Origin: a virus
Length of the DNA stretch: 64,000 bases
Reading direction: 5' to 3' (one strand)
Virus record (IMG/VR): IMGVR_UViG_3300020469_000011
Location: 62,001 to 126,000 of that record
Under the pieces are notes generated by a model. The model was given only the letters and a program-made list of their open reading frames with translations, was not told the DNA's origin and did not search any database. Made by a program: the position numbers and the translations under genes. How positions within the stretch are numbered: the first letter of the stretch is position 1; each line of letters opens with the position of its first letter. Shown here one piece after another: positions 9,976-21,042 of the stretch.

Positions 9976-12900
9976 TTAATTGGTTCTATAAAAATTGATA
10001 GCAGTATCAATTTTAAAAGTAAAGACTCTCATATTAAAATCAGGATCTTGATAACCTATTAAAATATAGGGTTTTAATATGGTTAAGTCTTCTACACCTA
10101 AAGGTATTTCACCAATGAATCTTTTTTTCTTTGTTCTTCCAAATTTGAAAACTTCGGAAGAGTCACCATTAAGTTGAGTTGCATATCTATGAGCATTTTT
10201 TTGTCCTTCAAATAAAACACCCATATACACATCTATTTTATTTATCTCAGGAAAGTTTGTGTTATAGATAGCATTAGTGGCAGCATCGGCTACTTCAACT
10301 TCCATTTCAAATTCAAATCTATATAATGCATTGTTTGTAATGTTATTATCATCTTGACTAAGTTTTAAAGCATCTTTAGATTTGACACCGTGCAAAAAGT
10401 TACTATCTAATGTACCTATAATATTAAATTCATAAGGAGTTGAGGAACCTATTGCATTAAAATATGAAGGGTCAGAAGATAATGCATCAATATTATTATC
10501 ATCTAATTCAAAACTATTTGTTGTACGAAATCCGTCAAAGCTTAATGTTATTGCTTCAGGATCTTCTCTTTCTTTTACTGAAGGAGATGGATTTGTATCT
10601 TTACTTAATTGTAATTGTATTTCTTCTAAATCTGTAACAGACCTTACTTTAGTATTAGTTGTTATAAAATCTAAATCAAGACCATTAGGATCTAGTATCT
10701 TATCTATCTGACCTGTTTCAATATCAGTGTCAAGGTCAGCAGAATCGTTTAATCCTAATAATTGAGAAATATGTCTGACTGGATAAAAAGGTAATCCTTT
10801 TGGAAGATAACTTAGAAAAAGAAGGGAAAACCCAAATTCATTTGAATAATCTAATTCTGCTCTTGCAATGTCTGCGTATATCTTAGCTTTGAGATAAGCT
10901 ATTTTATTTCTACGTGAAGTTTCTTCATTTTGACTTTTAGAAAAAATACCTCCATTATTTTCAATATTAGTATATATAGCAGAACCTACTTCAAAGGGTT
11001 TGGTAATAGATGATTGTAATTTATTAATAGTGTTTGCTCCAAGTTCTTTTGCAGCATCAAGACTATCATTCCATTCTGTATCTGTCATTGCATCTAATAT
11101 TGACTTATCTTCTAGACTTTTTTTCCTTTCGTTAGCAGGATCATTTTTCTTTGCGAATAAAGTATTAATTTCTTCTTTAATCTTCTCTGCTTCTACTGGA
11201 TCAAGTCTTTTAATACGTCTTAAATGTTTGTCTACAGATGCTAAATTACTTGGTCTAAAAGAAGATTTAGGAGGTCTGTCTTTATAATTTATATCGTCAA
11301 CTCTTGTTAACTTATTAGCTAATTCATCATAACCCTCTAAGCCGTTTGTTCTTGCATATCTTCCATAAACTTTAAATTTTAAATTTAGTTGGAAATTTAA
11401 TAATGTTATTATTTCTTCAATAGCGTCTATTAGAGTCACTAAACTTTCTTTAATATTTTCAAGTTGCTCTATTGTATTATCTAATAAGCTATCTTTTGGA
11501 GAATTACTTGCTGAAACTGTTTCATATAAACTTGTTACATAGTTTTGAACATTTTTAATTATGTTTGTAGTTCCTGTTAAATCACTAAAATTTAATTTAG
11601 CCCATGCACCCCCACCATCTTGGTTATATGGTTGTTCTGTGCTTTCCCAAACTATACCATCGGCCAGAACTGTTTGATCTCCTCCTTCAACTTTTATTAT
11701 TTGTACATATTTGTTAGCAACAATAGAATCATATGTGGCTGTTATATTACTATTTTTGTCTTTTACTGATTGAATTGTAAACGTATGTACATGACTTGTT
11801 TTTTCAATCAATGAATCTTCTACATTATATGTTTGTTGAAATAAGTTTTTATAAAGGTTATTTTTATTGGCAAGAGTATATTCATCATCATAATATATTA
11901 CTTTAGCAGATTTTGTTAAGTCCAACTTGTTATTTTCTTGATATAACTTAATTTCTTCTAATTGTAATGTTTTTGTTTTAACAATATCATTTGCAGTATT
12001 AGCAGTATCAAGAAATTGTTCCTCTGTATCTTTTCTTATTTTATTTTCTATGTCTATCAAATCTTCTTCATATTTCTTTAATTTGGCTTCTCTTGTATTT
12101 GTGCTATCAATAATACTTGTTACCATTGTAAATGGATTTCCACCCTCTAAATCACCTGATGTAGACTTGTTTTTTAAAGCAGTTGCTGCTGTTTTGATAT
12201 CATTAAAACGATTAGTTAATGATGTGTTCATATCAGAAGATATAGCAGACGCACTATTATATGCGTTTAAAGCCTCTAGAAAACTTCTTAATTCTGCATA
12301 TCTATTTTTACCGAAAGAAGATTCACTAGAATATTTTATAATTGCACTTGTTATTGAATCTTTTTGAAAGTAATGTTTGTTTAATACTTCTTGTATATTC
12401 AAAACAGTATTATCTTCTTCAAGATTTAATCTAGATAAATCATCAAGAATATTTTTTGCTGCAGGAACAATTTCCCAATAAATTATTTCTGTTTTGATAT
12501 CTTTAATATCTTCTTTTTGAGCACTATATCCACCTAACCTTCCTTCAAAAAAATCATTATCAAGATTTTCTCGAAATGCACTGTCAAAAACAGCATTTGC
12601 TGAATTTGCAGCAATATCAAAATTTGTATTTGCAATTGCTCCTTGGTTAGCTAAATCTTGTTCTAATTTTTCTTTTCTCGCTTCTGACATATTTAAGATA
12701 GGATCTGCAGGAACGATAAAGATATTTTCTAAATTTTCATCAACTGGATATAATAAACCAGAAGTTTGATTTTTTTGCTCTAATTTTGTGCTTGGATTAA
12801 ACGTACTTAATGATAGTGAGCTTAATTTATTATCTGTCAATACTTTTATTTTTTTAGTAGACGTATCATTGAATAAAGACTTCATATCATCGTGCATTCC

Positions 12901-13668
12901 CTCCAACTGTTGTAGTTGAAAGATATTAGCAAGACCTAGAATAGAATCTAGAAAGGCACTAATGGAATCTATATTTTCAGTTATATCTAATGAAAAATAA
13001 AGAAACAATCCATCATATGTACCAAGAGGTCTAGATAAATTATCAATAGAAGTTTCTACATTTATAAAATCACTTCTTGTATATTTTTTATCTCCTTCTG
13101 CAAAATCTGTTCTATAGAAAGAATCATATAATTTTTCAAATTTTCTCCCTGATTTTTTTAATCCTTCTCCTATTGATGTTTGATAGGGTTTTGTTCTTGG
13201 TAGATTCTCATCAGAAACATCATAAAATTTTCTATATGCAATACTTGCTTGTTGTTCTAAAGAAGTTGTGGGTAAATTTCTTAAACCCCAATTATTTGTA
13301 TTAGGCGGAATTACTAATGCATAAACTCCTAATCTTAATAAAGAATCTAAAGAATTATAAATAAAATCATGAATATATTTTAATACTGCTCTCATGAAAT
13401 TTTCTAGTAAATCTAAAAAATCACGAACTAGTGTAAGAGCAGTAATAGCAAAATCAAAATTATTTACAACTAAATTCCGAACATTTTGCATGTATTCTAA
13501 GTTTTCTTCAATTACATCCTTATTACCAAGACTAATAAAAAATGCAGAGTTGGCGACTTCTTTCCACTCTCCAGCGGTAGCAGTTTCGGTATCAAACTTC
13601 TGTAATTTATCTGTAAAGGTTGCAAAATCTCTACCAGTTGCCTCTCTATATTCCCCTATTGTCGGCAT
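9976..13668 (-). CDS. Large virion structural protein, 1230 aa, unrecognised
   Basis: The long ORF starts with ATG preceded by AAGGGG at good spacing. No enzymatic motif is visible. The N-terminal 250 residues are helical and hydrophobic in places (around 70-125, including a DFLDLLENFMRAVLKY stretch). The middle (about 330-650) is rich in Asn, Lys, Glu and Asp and looks coiled-coil or helical. The last 200 residues look beta-rich and end in ILIGYQDPDFNMRVFTFKID. It lies between the gp25-gp6 group and other large structural proteins, so a baseplate or tail-periphery role is inferred. Large proteins of this kind are typical of the late block of marine T4-like phages, but no specific T4 counterpart is recognised. 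Confidence 0.8.
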   Translation of the reverse strand: MPTIGEYREATGRDFATFTDKLQKFDTETATAGEWKEVANSAFFISLGNKDVIEENLEYMQNVRNLVVNNFDFAITALTLVRDFLDLLENFMRAVLKYIHDFIYNSLDSLLRLGVYALVIPPNTNNWGLRNLPTTSLEQQASIAYRKFYDVSDENLPRTKPYQTSIGEGLKKSGRKFEKLYDSFYRTDFAEGDKKYTRSDFINVETSIDNLSRPLGTYDGLFLYFSLDITENIDSISAFLDSILGLANIFQLQQLEGMHDDMKSLFNDTSTKKIKVLTDNKLSSLSLSTFNPSTKLEQKNQTSGLLYPVDENLENIFIVPADPILNMSEARKEKLEQDLANQGAIANTNFDIAANSANAVFDSAFRENLDNDFFEGRLGGYSAQKEDIKDIKTEIIYWEIVPAAKNILDDLSRLNLEEDNTVLNIQEVLNKHYFQKDSITSAIIKYSSESSFGKNRYAELRSFLEALNAYNSASAISSDMNTSLTNRFNDIKTAATALKNKSTSGDLEGGNPFTMVTSIIDSTNTREAKLKKYEEDLIDIENKIRKDTEEQFLDTANTANDIVKTKTLQLEEIKLYQENNKLDLTKSAKVIYYDDEYTLANKNNLYKNLFQQTYNVEDSLIEKTSHVHTFTIQSVKDKNSNITATYDSIVANKYVQIIKVEGGDQTVLADGIVWESTEQPYNQDGGGAWAKLNFSDLTGTTNIIKNVQNYVTSLYETVSASNSPKDSLLDNTIEQLENIKESLVTLIDAIEEIITLLNFQLNLKFKVYGRYARTNGLEGYDELANKLTRVDDINYKDRPPKSSFRPSNLASVDKHLRRIKRLDPVEAEKIKEEINTLFAKKNDPANERKKSLEDKSILDAMTDTEWNDSLDAAKELGANTINKLQSSITKPFEVGSAIYTNIENNGGIFSKSQNEETSRRNKIAYLKAKIYADIARAELDYSNEFGFSLLFLSYLPKGLPFYPVRHISQLLGLNDSADLDTDIETGQIDKILDPNGLDLDFITTNTKVRSVTDLEEIQLQLSKDTNPSPSVKEREDPEAITLSFDGFRTTNSFELDDNNIDALSSDPSYFNAIGSSTPYEFNIIGTLDSNFLHGVKSKDALKLSQDDNNITNNALYRFEFEMEVEVADAATNAIYNTNFPEINKIDVYMGVLFEGQKNAHRYATQLNGDSSEVFKFGRTKKKRFIGEIPLGVEDLTILKPYILIGYQDPDFNMRVFTFKIDTAINFYRTN

Positions 13669-13802
13669 GACCCCTTTTTATTTTTTTCTTCTTTTTGTAA
13701 TTTTTCTATAAAGGAAACACATAGCTTTAAAGTATCACGTACTTGTTCTAGTTGTTTTATTTCTTTTTCTATCTTATCCTTACTATTTACATTCTCTGTC
13801 AT
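13656..13802 (-). CDS. Small coiled-coil protein, 48 aa
   Basis: An ORF with ATG at 13802 encodes MTENVNSKDKIEKEIKQLEQ and continues to a TAG at 13656. It overlaps the end of the upstream 698-aa gene by 20 nt and the start of the downstream 1230-aa gene by 13 nt, bridging an otherwise unexplained gap. An AGGA-type ribosome site lies upstream. The sequence is charged, with leucine/isoleucine heptad spacing, so probably one helix. Small bridging genes are common in T4-like late operons; function is unknown. Confidence 0.6.
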   Translation of the reverse strand: MTENVNSKDKIEKEIKQLEQVRDTLKLCVSFIEKLQKEEKNKKGSCRQ

Positions 13803-15879
13803 ATATCTTTGTTCCTATTATATGGTAATTTCTATGATTTACTGTGTTACCAGTCTCATCTACAACATTTGCGGCATTTCTATTTTCAATATCTTGATCT
13901 ATAATTTTTTCATAATTTACCAAACTATTGACAGAAGAACGTAATTCCTCTGAGATACCATTAGGTTCCAAATACCATAATATAAATTCTACAATTTTGT
14001 AAGATAAGTTTTTAGGAGTACCCGTAGATAATGTTTTAAATTCATTAGGATCAGAACATAATTTTGTCCAAGTATTAACATCATAGCCACTTTTTCCTTT
14101 ATCAAATATATTTTTCATTTCTGAAAATTTACCAATAACATCATTTATTGCAGATATTTCATTTAAATTAACTGAGCTACCTATATTATAATCTGTAATT
14201 GCAGAGTCATATTCACTGACTGTACTGGTATAACTTGTAGGTGTAGCAGCAATAGTTGCTTCTGGTATAAAGTTTTTAAGAAAATTTAAATTACTTGTTT
14301 TGGCATCATCTGGCCATCCTGTGTTTGCTAAGTAATTATTCCAAACAGTTTCATCTGTTGGATACATTATATCAAATAAGCATTTATCTTGACTTGTTCT
14401 ACGAATCTCAACATTTGCAACAGGACTTTCTGTTTCTAATAATTTAATATTGAAATTAGTTTCTACTCCTGTACCTGATACGTCTTTTAATTGTTTTGCT
14501 AATTGTTCATAAAATACTCCTATTTTAGTTTCAAATAACAAACGAAATAAATTAGGAACAAAATATTGATACTTTTTTAAAGTTGGAATCTGTGAGTTAG
14601 CTAAACGGCTTCTAGTATTTTCAACAATTTCATTTTGCAAATAAGGTGCATCTAAATTAATTACACCACCGCCTCTGTACGGATAAAAAGGACTTTGATC
14701 AAAATAAGGAAAATAATATTGTGTGTATAAAAATGCGTAATAATCAATAGGGTTATAGGTCGGTGGTGATTGAAAATATTTATATGCTGGATGTTTTATT
14801 ATTTGAGTTTTATCAAGTGTTGTTTTTGTTGTTGAAATAACAGCAGCATGAGCATCTACACTACCTCTGAAACCATCTACATCTAATCCGAAAATAAGAT
14901 TTAGTAATCCATTGATAGCATCAAAAACTGGAGCGAAAATTGCTTTAACACCACTCCAAATAAAACCTCCAATATCTATATCAATAATGCCGGAGATTTT
15001 CATCCAGCTTAAAGGATTAGATGGTCCAAAGGCAATCAGTTCAAAATCAAATCTACCACCTCTAGCTTCTCCAACACCTACAACTCTTAACGTATTTTCA
15101 AATGGCTTTCTATGTATTGTTAATACATACTTTTTATTATAAGTTACATTTTCACCTTCTGGTACAAATCCTGTTGAAAAATATGGATTAAAAAAGAAAC
15201 TTGCTGTATTTTGATTTCTATATGACAATGTTTTATCATCTTTAACATCTTCATTATTACCTATCCAAATTGTATGTGTGCTTCCGGTGCTACATTTATT
15301 TCCACTTATATTACCAGGAACTCTTTCATTTGCAACTCTAACATCTATTTCTACATCAACAGCAGTTTCAAAACCATTTTCTATATCTCCCCAAGTGCCT
15401 TCCCAATTATACAAACCGACAGTACAAGCATCTTCTGTATAATCCTCTGGGTCTGTATCTGCATTTGTTATACCCGTGTTTCTTTCCCTTGTACTACTAA
15501 CAGTAAGTGACCAATCTTGATTAGGATTATCAATCATTTTAAAGGGAATATCTATACCATCACTAAATGTTTCTATAGTAGATACAATAGAACCTGGTGA
15601 ATTATTAGCGATGTCTGTCTTATCAAGTGCTCTATTCAATTCATTATTATATGGACCTAAACCCAATCCTTTATTATCACCATCTGATCTTAATACACTA
15701 TCTGGAGCTATCCAATTACCTAAGTAATCGTAAAAGTTTTTAGCAGGAACTTTCATAATAGTATCTGCCGTTTCATTATCTGGTTTCCAATCCTTATTGA
15801 TGATAAGTTCTGGAGATACAACAGTAGCAGTACCTATGATTTGATCGTATATCTTTTTTATCTTGCGAAATTTTGCCAT
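13783..15879 (-). CDS. Virion structural protein, 698 aa, unrecognised
   Basis: The N-terminus (MAKFRKIKKIYDQIIGTATV) is basic and the rest is beta-rich with many aromatic residues, for example near residues 365-400 where Tyr, Phe and Pro dominate. No catalytic motif is seen. It lies 6 nt after the Ig-like protein gene in the same minus-strand run, so it is probably a tail or baseplate-periphery component. It contains several cysteines, which is uncommon among its neighbours. Function unknown. Confidence 0.75.
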   Translation of the reverse strand: MAKFRKIKKIYDQIIGTATVVSPELIINKDWKPDNETADTIMKVPAKNFYDYLGNWIAPDSVLRSDGDNKGLGLGPYNNELNRALDKTDIANNSPGSIVSTIETFSDGIDIPFKMIDNPNQDWSLTVSSTRERNTGITNADTDPEDYTEDACTVGLYNWEGTWGDIENGFETAVDVEIDVRVANERVPGNISGNKCSTGSTHTIWIGNNEDVKDDKTLSYRNQNTASFFFNPYFSTGFVPEGENVTYNKKYVLTIHRKPFENTLRVVGVGEARGGRFDFELIAFGPSNPLSWMKISGIIDIDIGGFIWSGVKAIFAPVFDAINGLLNLIFGLDVDGFRGSVDAHAAVISTTKTTLDKTQIIKHPAYKYFQSPPTYNPIDYYAFLYTQYYFPYFDQSPFYPYRGGGVINLDAPYLQNEIVENTRSRLANSQIPTLKKYQYFVPNLFRLLFETKIGVFYEQLAKQLKDVSGTGVETNFNIKLLETESPVANVEIRRTSQDKCLFDIMYPTDETVWNNYLANTGWPDDAKTSNLNFLKNFIPEATIAATPTSYTSTVSEYDSAITDYNIGSSVNLNEISAINDVIGKFSEMKNIFDKGKSGYDVNTWTKLCSDPNEFKTLSTGTPKNLSYKIVEFILWYLEPNGISEELRSSVNSLVNYEKIIDQDIENRNAANVVDETGNTVNHRNYHIIGTKIYDRECK

Positions 15880-15885
15880 ATTATA

Positions 15886-17529
15886 TTAGATAATTCTAGA
15901 GTGATAATTAGGTTCATGACCGATTTCTGCATTTTCAACAATAGCTGTTACTGGAGTTAATGCAGGACCTCCTGATATTGGAGGAGATGGATTTATTATA
16001 TTTGTAAACGAATCATATTTTACAAGTAGTGATTCTTTAATAGTTGATGTCTCTCCTGGAGTAATACCTCCACTATTAAAGAAAATAACATTTGCTACAT
16101 TTGCATTAAGACCTGGTAAAAATCTGATATCAAATGCTCTGTCATAAGCAAATCCATATATTTCTGCTGCTATATCATCCGCTTCTATTTTATAAAATTG
16201 ATTGAATAACGATAGTGGAACTCCTGGATATGTTGATAATATTGGAACATTAAAGCCACTAATATTATAAGTATCGTGATAACCTTCACTAAAAGCGAAT
16301 TCCTCATTTACAGGTGAAGCGGCGCCCAACTCTGCATTAATATAAATTGGATTATAAAACACATGCACGTTATTTGCATTTGCAGGAGGTGATACTACAT
16401 TAAATGAAACTTTTGTTGGTGCTGGTACTACACTAACTTCTTCAACTGTTATTTCAACTTCTGGATCTGTCATGCCAATAAACAAATATAACTCTTCATC
16501 AATTACAGAAGAACCATTTAAAAAATTAAACGGTGTCATGTTAGTATCGGTGGATACGTCAGTAGTTTCTATATAAATGTTATTATTTGATTTGAAATTT
16601 TGATTGTATGTTAAAGTGTGTATATCATCTGCATATTTTAATACATTATTAGCAGTGTCAATTGTTTCATAATCAGGAACACTCCAATTAAAAAGGTTTG
16701 CACTTGGATATGTTACAGGAGCAACAAGCGAATCGTCAATTACTGTATTTGCTGCTTTAGTTATTAAAGGTACTTTATTAGTATATAAAAATACTATACC
16801 AGCAGTATTTGCTAACGTAGCATTAGTTTTATATGAACGAACATTAAAAACCTTTACAGTTTGTAAAGTGTCTTTATTCCATGAATCTGCACGAAACTTA
16901 TATCTCAATGGTTGTGTCGCATTTCCTCTACCATCTGTTGCAACAACTTTTAATGTATTGATGTTATTGTTAATATTTGCAGCAGGTACTGTAAAATCGG
17001 AGGGAAATGTGGTGATAGTGGGTAGTGCTTGTCCGTTTAATTCAACATCAACTTTTAAACCTGTTGCACTAATACTATCATAAACATCTACCTCAAATGT
17101 AGCATCCGCACTACTAAAAATATTTGTTTTTGATCTAAGGGTCATTAAAGGAGGATCAGTATCATTAAAAGAACGTAATATATATGTTTTACTACCAGGA
17201 ACAACATTATCATGTGAGTCTTTTCCAGTAAGTACTAATTCATATTCATTATCTCCTATAGGAAACGCATTAGATATTGGAATTGTTCCACTACTAGCAG
17301 TAACACTACCAGATCCTTTACTAACAACAGTGCTAACTCCATCTGCTTTGGTTTGAATTAAAGACCAGTTTAAGGTCTTAAAACTAGCATCACCATTACT
17401 TCCTCTTTTTACACCGGAACTTGTAAATTCTACAATTGGAGTTTCTCTAGTAGCTCTCCAACCTCCTAATCCAGAAACTACTTCCCATCCGTTACTTTCA
17501 GTAAATATTCCAGAAAAACTTATTGCCAT
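15886..17529 (-). CDS. Virion protein with immunoglobulin-like domains, 547 aa
   Basis: It is Ser/Thr/Asn-rich and beta-rich. The region around residues 30-235 has spacing typical of bacterial Ig-like folds in phage proteins, with a DSHDNVVPGSKTY segment, then FEVDVYDS and NTLKVVATDGRGNATQPLRY, the last resembling the closing strands of an Ig-like domain. Such domains decorate tails and capsids and are thought to bind surface carbohydrate weakly. It sits in the late structural run between two unrecognised large proteins. Specific role unknown. Confidence 0.7.
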   Translation of the reverse strand: MAISFSGIFTESNGWEVVSGLGGWRATRETPIVEFTSSGVKRGSNGDASFKTLNWSLIQTKADGVSTVVSKGSGSVTASSGTIPISNAFPIGDNEYELVLTGKDSHDNVVPGSKTYILRSFNDTDPPLMTLRSKTNIFSSADATFEVDVYDSISATGLKVDVELNGQALPTITTFPSDFTVPAANINNNINTLKVVATDGRGNATQPLRYKFRADSWNKDTLQTVKVFNVRSYKTNATLANTAGIVFLYTNKVPLITKAANTVIDDSLVAPVTYPSANLFNWSVPDYETIDTANNVLKYADDIHTLTYNQNFKSNNNIYIETTDVSTDTNMTPFNFLNGSSVIDEELYLFIGMTDPEVEITVEEVSVVPAPTKVSFNVVSPPANANNVHVFYNPIYINAELGAASPVNEEFAFSEGYHDTYNISGFNVPILSTYPGVPLSLFNQFYKIEADDIAAEIYGFAYDRAFDIRFLPGLNANVANVIFFNSGGITPGETSTIKESLLVKYDSFTNIINPSPPISGGPALTPVTAIVENAEIGHEPNYHSRII

Positions 17530-17552
17530 TTTATTATATACCTTTTAACATT

Positions 17553-20546
17553 TTAAATTTCTTCATATTCAACTAATCGTATGAAATAACTATCTAATAG
17601 TTGAGGTGGTGAATTTAATGGTGTTTTTAAACTTAATATAAATGTCCCATCACTTGTTGTTCCAATATTAGGATCAAAATCTAAAACATTTGTAGATGAA
17701 TTTATACTGATATTAAGAGCAGTAGTTCCTAATTTAAAATCAAGCTTAGATGCAAATGCGTTATAATTAAATTGATAAGATGATGCTGATACTCCTTTAG
17801 AAGCAAAGTAAGTGCTTCTAGTTATATTTGCATTATTATACTCATTTAAACTATTTGCAGTAGTTGTTCCATCCATATAAACAGTTTGGAAATATTTCAT
17901 CCAATAATCTACAACATCACCATTAGAGGCAAATAATGTATTTTCTGTATCTTTATCATACTTATTAAAAAATAAGTGTGCGTTAGAGTATCCCTTTCTA
18001 CCTTTTTTAAGTACTTTAAATCTATACGGACTGACAACTTCTTGAACTAACATATCTAAACCACATGTGTTATAATCAATAGAGTTTAAATTTGCTGGAT
18101 CATCAGAAGGATTTACTAAAGTACCATATGGGTCATCTGTTGGAAGAGGTGAATTTTTTACCTTTCTTATTTTTAATATGTCACCGTCTCCAAATCCGTG
18201 AGAAATTGGATTACTATTTTTAATTGTTTCTAATACAATATAAGGATCTTCACCATCTGTAAAATATAAACTACCAATTCTAGATTGATTAAGTTGATCT
18301 TTTAGTGTATCTCTAACATCAGGTTTTTTGTCATAAATTGGTGTTCCTAAAGGTTTTGTAAACGTATTGTAATTATAAACATCTAGAAAAGATTCTAAAG
18401 CGGCGGTTACATTAGCAGTATCCTTAATTGTTTTTGTTACATCTGGTATTTTAGTAAAATCAGCATTACTATTACGATAAAGTATTACTTTTTCTGTATT
18501 CGCTCTAGGAACATGAAATACTATACTATTACCTCCAGAATCAGCGCCTGTTGCCGAACCTTTTAATAAGAAGCTACCGGCTCCCTCTACATCAAAACCA
18601 CTATTTAATAAGTCAGGTGATTCTGAATTTGACATAATATTAAATCCAAGACGGTTTATTTTTCCTACATAAGATTGATTTTCAGAATATGCAGGCGTTA
18701 CTTCTATCTGAGTATTACTTGTTACTTCTCTGATTTTATGATACATTTTAAAGCTTTGTGATTTTGCACCTTGCAAGCTTTCTAATGCTCTAGTTATCTT
18801 TGCTCCTCTTGTAAGTGTACCATTAGAAAATCCATTATCTAAATTAGCTTGATCTTTCGGAACTATAACATCATTGGCATCAAGAACAATATATGCACCT
18901 TCTAATCTGTTTTCACGTATATTTCCAAAACGATATTTGAAAGTTCTTCCGCCACCATATTCTTGTATTGTAACTAAATCTCCAACTTCAAAATATCTAT
19001 TTGCTTGATAATTTTGATTTGTAAATTCAATTGTTCCTAAAAGCCTGTTTACTGGTGATGGAATTAAATTTACGCTTTCATTCACTGTAGAAAATAAATC
19101 AGTTGTTACTTCTTTAGATTTCACTTGCAGTGTGCCATCTGTAGTAAACTTAGCATCGTATAGTAAACTTAATCCTAAAACACTTTCTTGTTGAAGTATG
19201 CTTTTATTATTGGTATCAAGAAATGTTTCCATATTTGTTAATTTGTATTCTACACCACTTATTTCTATTTTAGTATTATCTTTGTATATTGTTGGGAAGT
19301 GTTGTCCTCTATAATAAATAGTATTGTCTCCTGTACTAAAGAAACTGCCACCAATGCGTCTTTCTGGAAAACTTAGTTCTATGATATCATCTACAGTTAA
19401 TTCTTCTGTGAAACGTGTTTCCGTACCTTTGATGGGGTCACGTACAATAAGTCCTGTTCCTGCATAATTTAAATCAATTGTATTTGCTGCACCTGTAAAA
19501 TCTCCTGTGTCTGGATTGAACACCAAATCTAAAACAACATCTAAATCAGGTACTATAACTTGATCTCCATCATTAAGAATAGTACCATCTGTAGTAGTAA
19601 CAATCGGTTTACCTCCACCAATAGGAGTTGTTATTAAGAAAGTTCCCTCATCTCCAGGATCCATTTCAATAGTTCCTGTAAGTTCAAATTTATTTTGTAA
19701 GACTAATTCTTCAGTTTCTATTGGAGAACCATCAAATACCATTCTTAGTGGTATTGGTTCAGGACTCACTAATTTACTAAAGGGAAATCCTCCATTGGGA
19801 GTAATATGTGGAAATTGATTATCGCTAAGAGATATCAATGTATTTAAATCGGCTCCTTCAGAACCTGCAGTTATATTTTCATTTATAGTTGTTACACAAT
19901 TAGCTTGATCTGGAATTCCATTTAATATTCCACAATGCATATATGGCAACCAAGGATATTCACTATCATAGCCAGATTCTCTATATTTTGGAATGTAAGC
20001 AGATAGAGGTAAAATTCTAGAATAAACTCCATTTGCTACATTATCTATATAAGTATTACTAGAACCTTTTGTTTCTATAAAAGTATTACCTTGTGAATCA
20101 ATACATTGTAGTATTATACTTTCACAACTATTTCCCATATCAGTAGTTTCATCACTATCTGTATAGAAGCGGAACGCTAATGCAGAAAATCTACCTCCAC
20201 CAATCCAATTTTGTTGTTCGGCTGTTGTTGGTTGATTTTGATCTTGAAAAGGTAATGCACCTAACATGTTAAAACGATGAATATATCTATCAATATCACT
20301 ATCGGTATTAACTGTTTTTTCACTAAAATCCAACCCTCTTAATTGTGCTCTTCTTAATCCAAGAGCAGTACAAACTCTTATGATTTCAGATACTTCAATA
20401 AAATTAAGAGACTGCATTTCCTGAACCATAAAGTTTGCATTATCAATTATTCTTTTTCTTAATTGCTGAACAGCAGCTGGAACTGTTTGTAATCTCAATG
20501 ATATGGCTTTTCTTTTCTGTAGTTTAGAAGCATCTCTTGTTGACAT
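17553..20546 (-). CDS. Large virion structural protein, 997 aa
   Basis: The N-terminal 100 residues are helical (AAVQQLRKRIIDNANFMVQE and after), followed by a long beta-rich body. A region near residues 280-350 is Gly/Asp/Thr-rich and resembles fibre-type beta repeats. No catalytic residues are recognised. It lies between the small 157-aa gene and the Ig-like protein gene in the late run, so a tail-fibre or baseplate-attached role is inferred. The start has few good alternatives nearby. No T4 homologue recognised. Confidence 0.75.
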   Translation of the reverse strand: MSTRDASKLQKRKAISLRLQTVPAAVQQLRKRIIDNANFMVQEMQSLNFIEVSEIIRVCTALGLRRAQLRGLDFSEKTVNTDSDIDRYIHRFNMLGALPFQDQNQPTTAEQQNWIGGGRFSALAFRFYTDSDETTDMGNSCESIILQCIDSQGNTFIETKGSSNTYIDNVANGVYSRILPLSAYIPKYRESGYDSEYPWLPYMHCGILNGIPDQANCVTTINENITAGSEGADLNTLISLSDNQFPHITPNGGFPFSKLVSPEPIPLRMVFDGSPIETEELVLQNKFELTGTIEMDPGDEGTFLITTPIGGGKPIVTTTDGTILNDGDQVIVPDLDVVLDLVFNPDTGDFTGAANTIDLNYAGTGLIVRDPIKGTETRFTEELTVDDIIELSFPERRIGGSFFSTGDNTIYYRGQHFPTIYKDNTKIEISGVEYKLTNMETFLDTNNKSILQQESVLGLSLLYDAKFTTDGTLQVKSKEVTTDLFSTVNESVNLIPSPVNRLLGTIEFTNQNYQANRYFEVGDLVTIQEYGGGRTFKYRFGNIRENRLEGAYIVLDANDVIVPKDQANLDNGFSNGTLTRGAKITRALESLQGAKSQSFKMYHKIREVTSNTQIEVTPAYSENQSYVGKINRLGFNIMSNSESPDLLNSGFDVEGAGSFLLKGSATGADSGGNSIVFHVPRANTEKVILYRNSNADFTKIPDVTKTIKDTANVTAALESFLDVYNYNTFTKPLGTPIYDKKPDVRDTLKDQLNQSRIGSLYFTDGEDPYIVLETIKNSNPISHGFGDGDILKIRKVKNSPLPTDDPYGTLVNPSDDPANLNSIDYNTCGLDMLVQEVVSPYRFKVLKKGRKGYSNAHLFFNKYDKDTENTLFASNGDVVDYWMKYFQTVYMDGTTTANSLNEYNNANITRSTYFASKGVSASSYQFNYNAFASKLDFKLGTTALNISINSSTNVLDFDPNIGTTSDGTFILSLKTPLNSPPQLLDSYFIRLVEYEEI

Positions 20547-20560
20547 AAAAAATAATCCTA

Positions 20561-21034
20561 TTATGTAAATGGTCCAATAATTGTAGCGCCTGCTGCTTTT
20601 GGATCAGAAACTGTTATCTGTATTGCTCTACAAGTTTTATCAATTGCAGTTGCCAATCCTATCGCAAATATGTCTGAACTAGGATTAGGAACTCGGCAAA
20701 TTTTTAAAATGTCAGGTAACATCAATCCTTTTGGAAATACTACTGGTCCAATCTGACCCGCAGTTTGTATTGTTGCTAGACCAGATTCAATTGCTGTAGT
20801 TAAATTACTAGCAAAAACACTTGATTCAAAATTAAAAACATTTCTAAAAACACCTAATAGTTGAGCAGTTGGTGGAATCCATCCTGTAAAAGGTCCAGGT
20901 ATTATATTTAACCCTGTAGACAAATAAAGTTGAATTCCTTGTATAATTTCTGGTACTATAATAGAAGATTCAGGATTAAACTTTCTAAAACTACTTGTAA
21001 AACTAGATATCAATGTTGTTGGTTGAAGAGCCAT
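20561..21034 (-). CDS. Small virion-cluster protein, 157 aa
   Basis: Not recognised. The sequence is hydrophobic and Gly/Pro-rich (GLNIIPGPFTGWIPPTAQLL), with few charged residues and repeated IxTAG/AIGLATAI segments. It sits 8 nt downstream of the gp5-like spike gene, so it could be a tip or hub accessory. It has no PAAR-type motif, so that assignment is not made. Role inferred from position only. Confidence 0.6.
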   Translation of the reverse strand: MALQPTTLISSFTSSFRKFNPESSIIVPEIIQGIQLYLSTGLNIIPGPFTGWIPPTAQLLGVFRNVFNFESSVFASNLTTAIESGLATIQTAGQIGPVVFPKGLMLPDILKICRVPNPSSDIFAIGLATAIDKTCRAIQITVSDPKAAGATIIGPFT

Positions 21035-21042
21035 AATATAAT

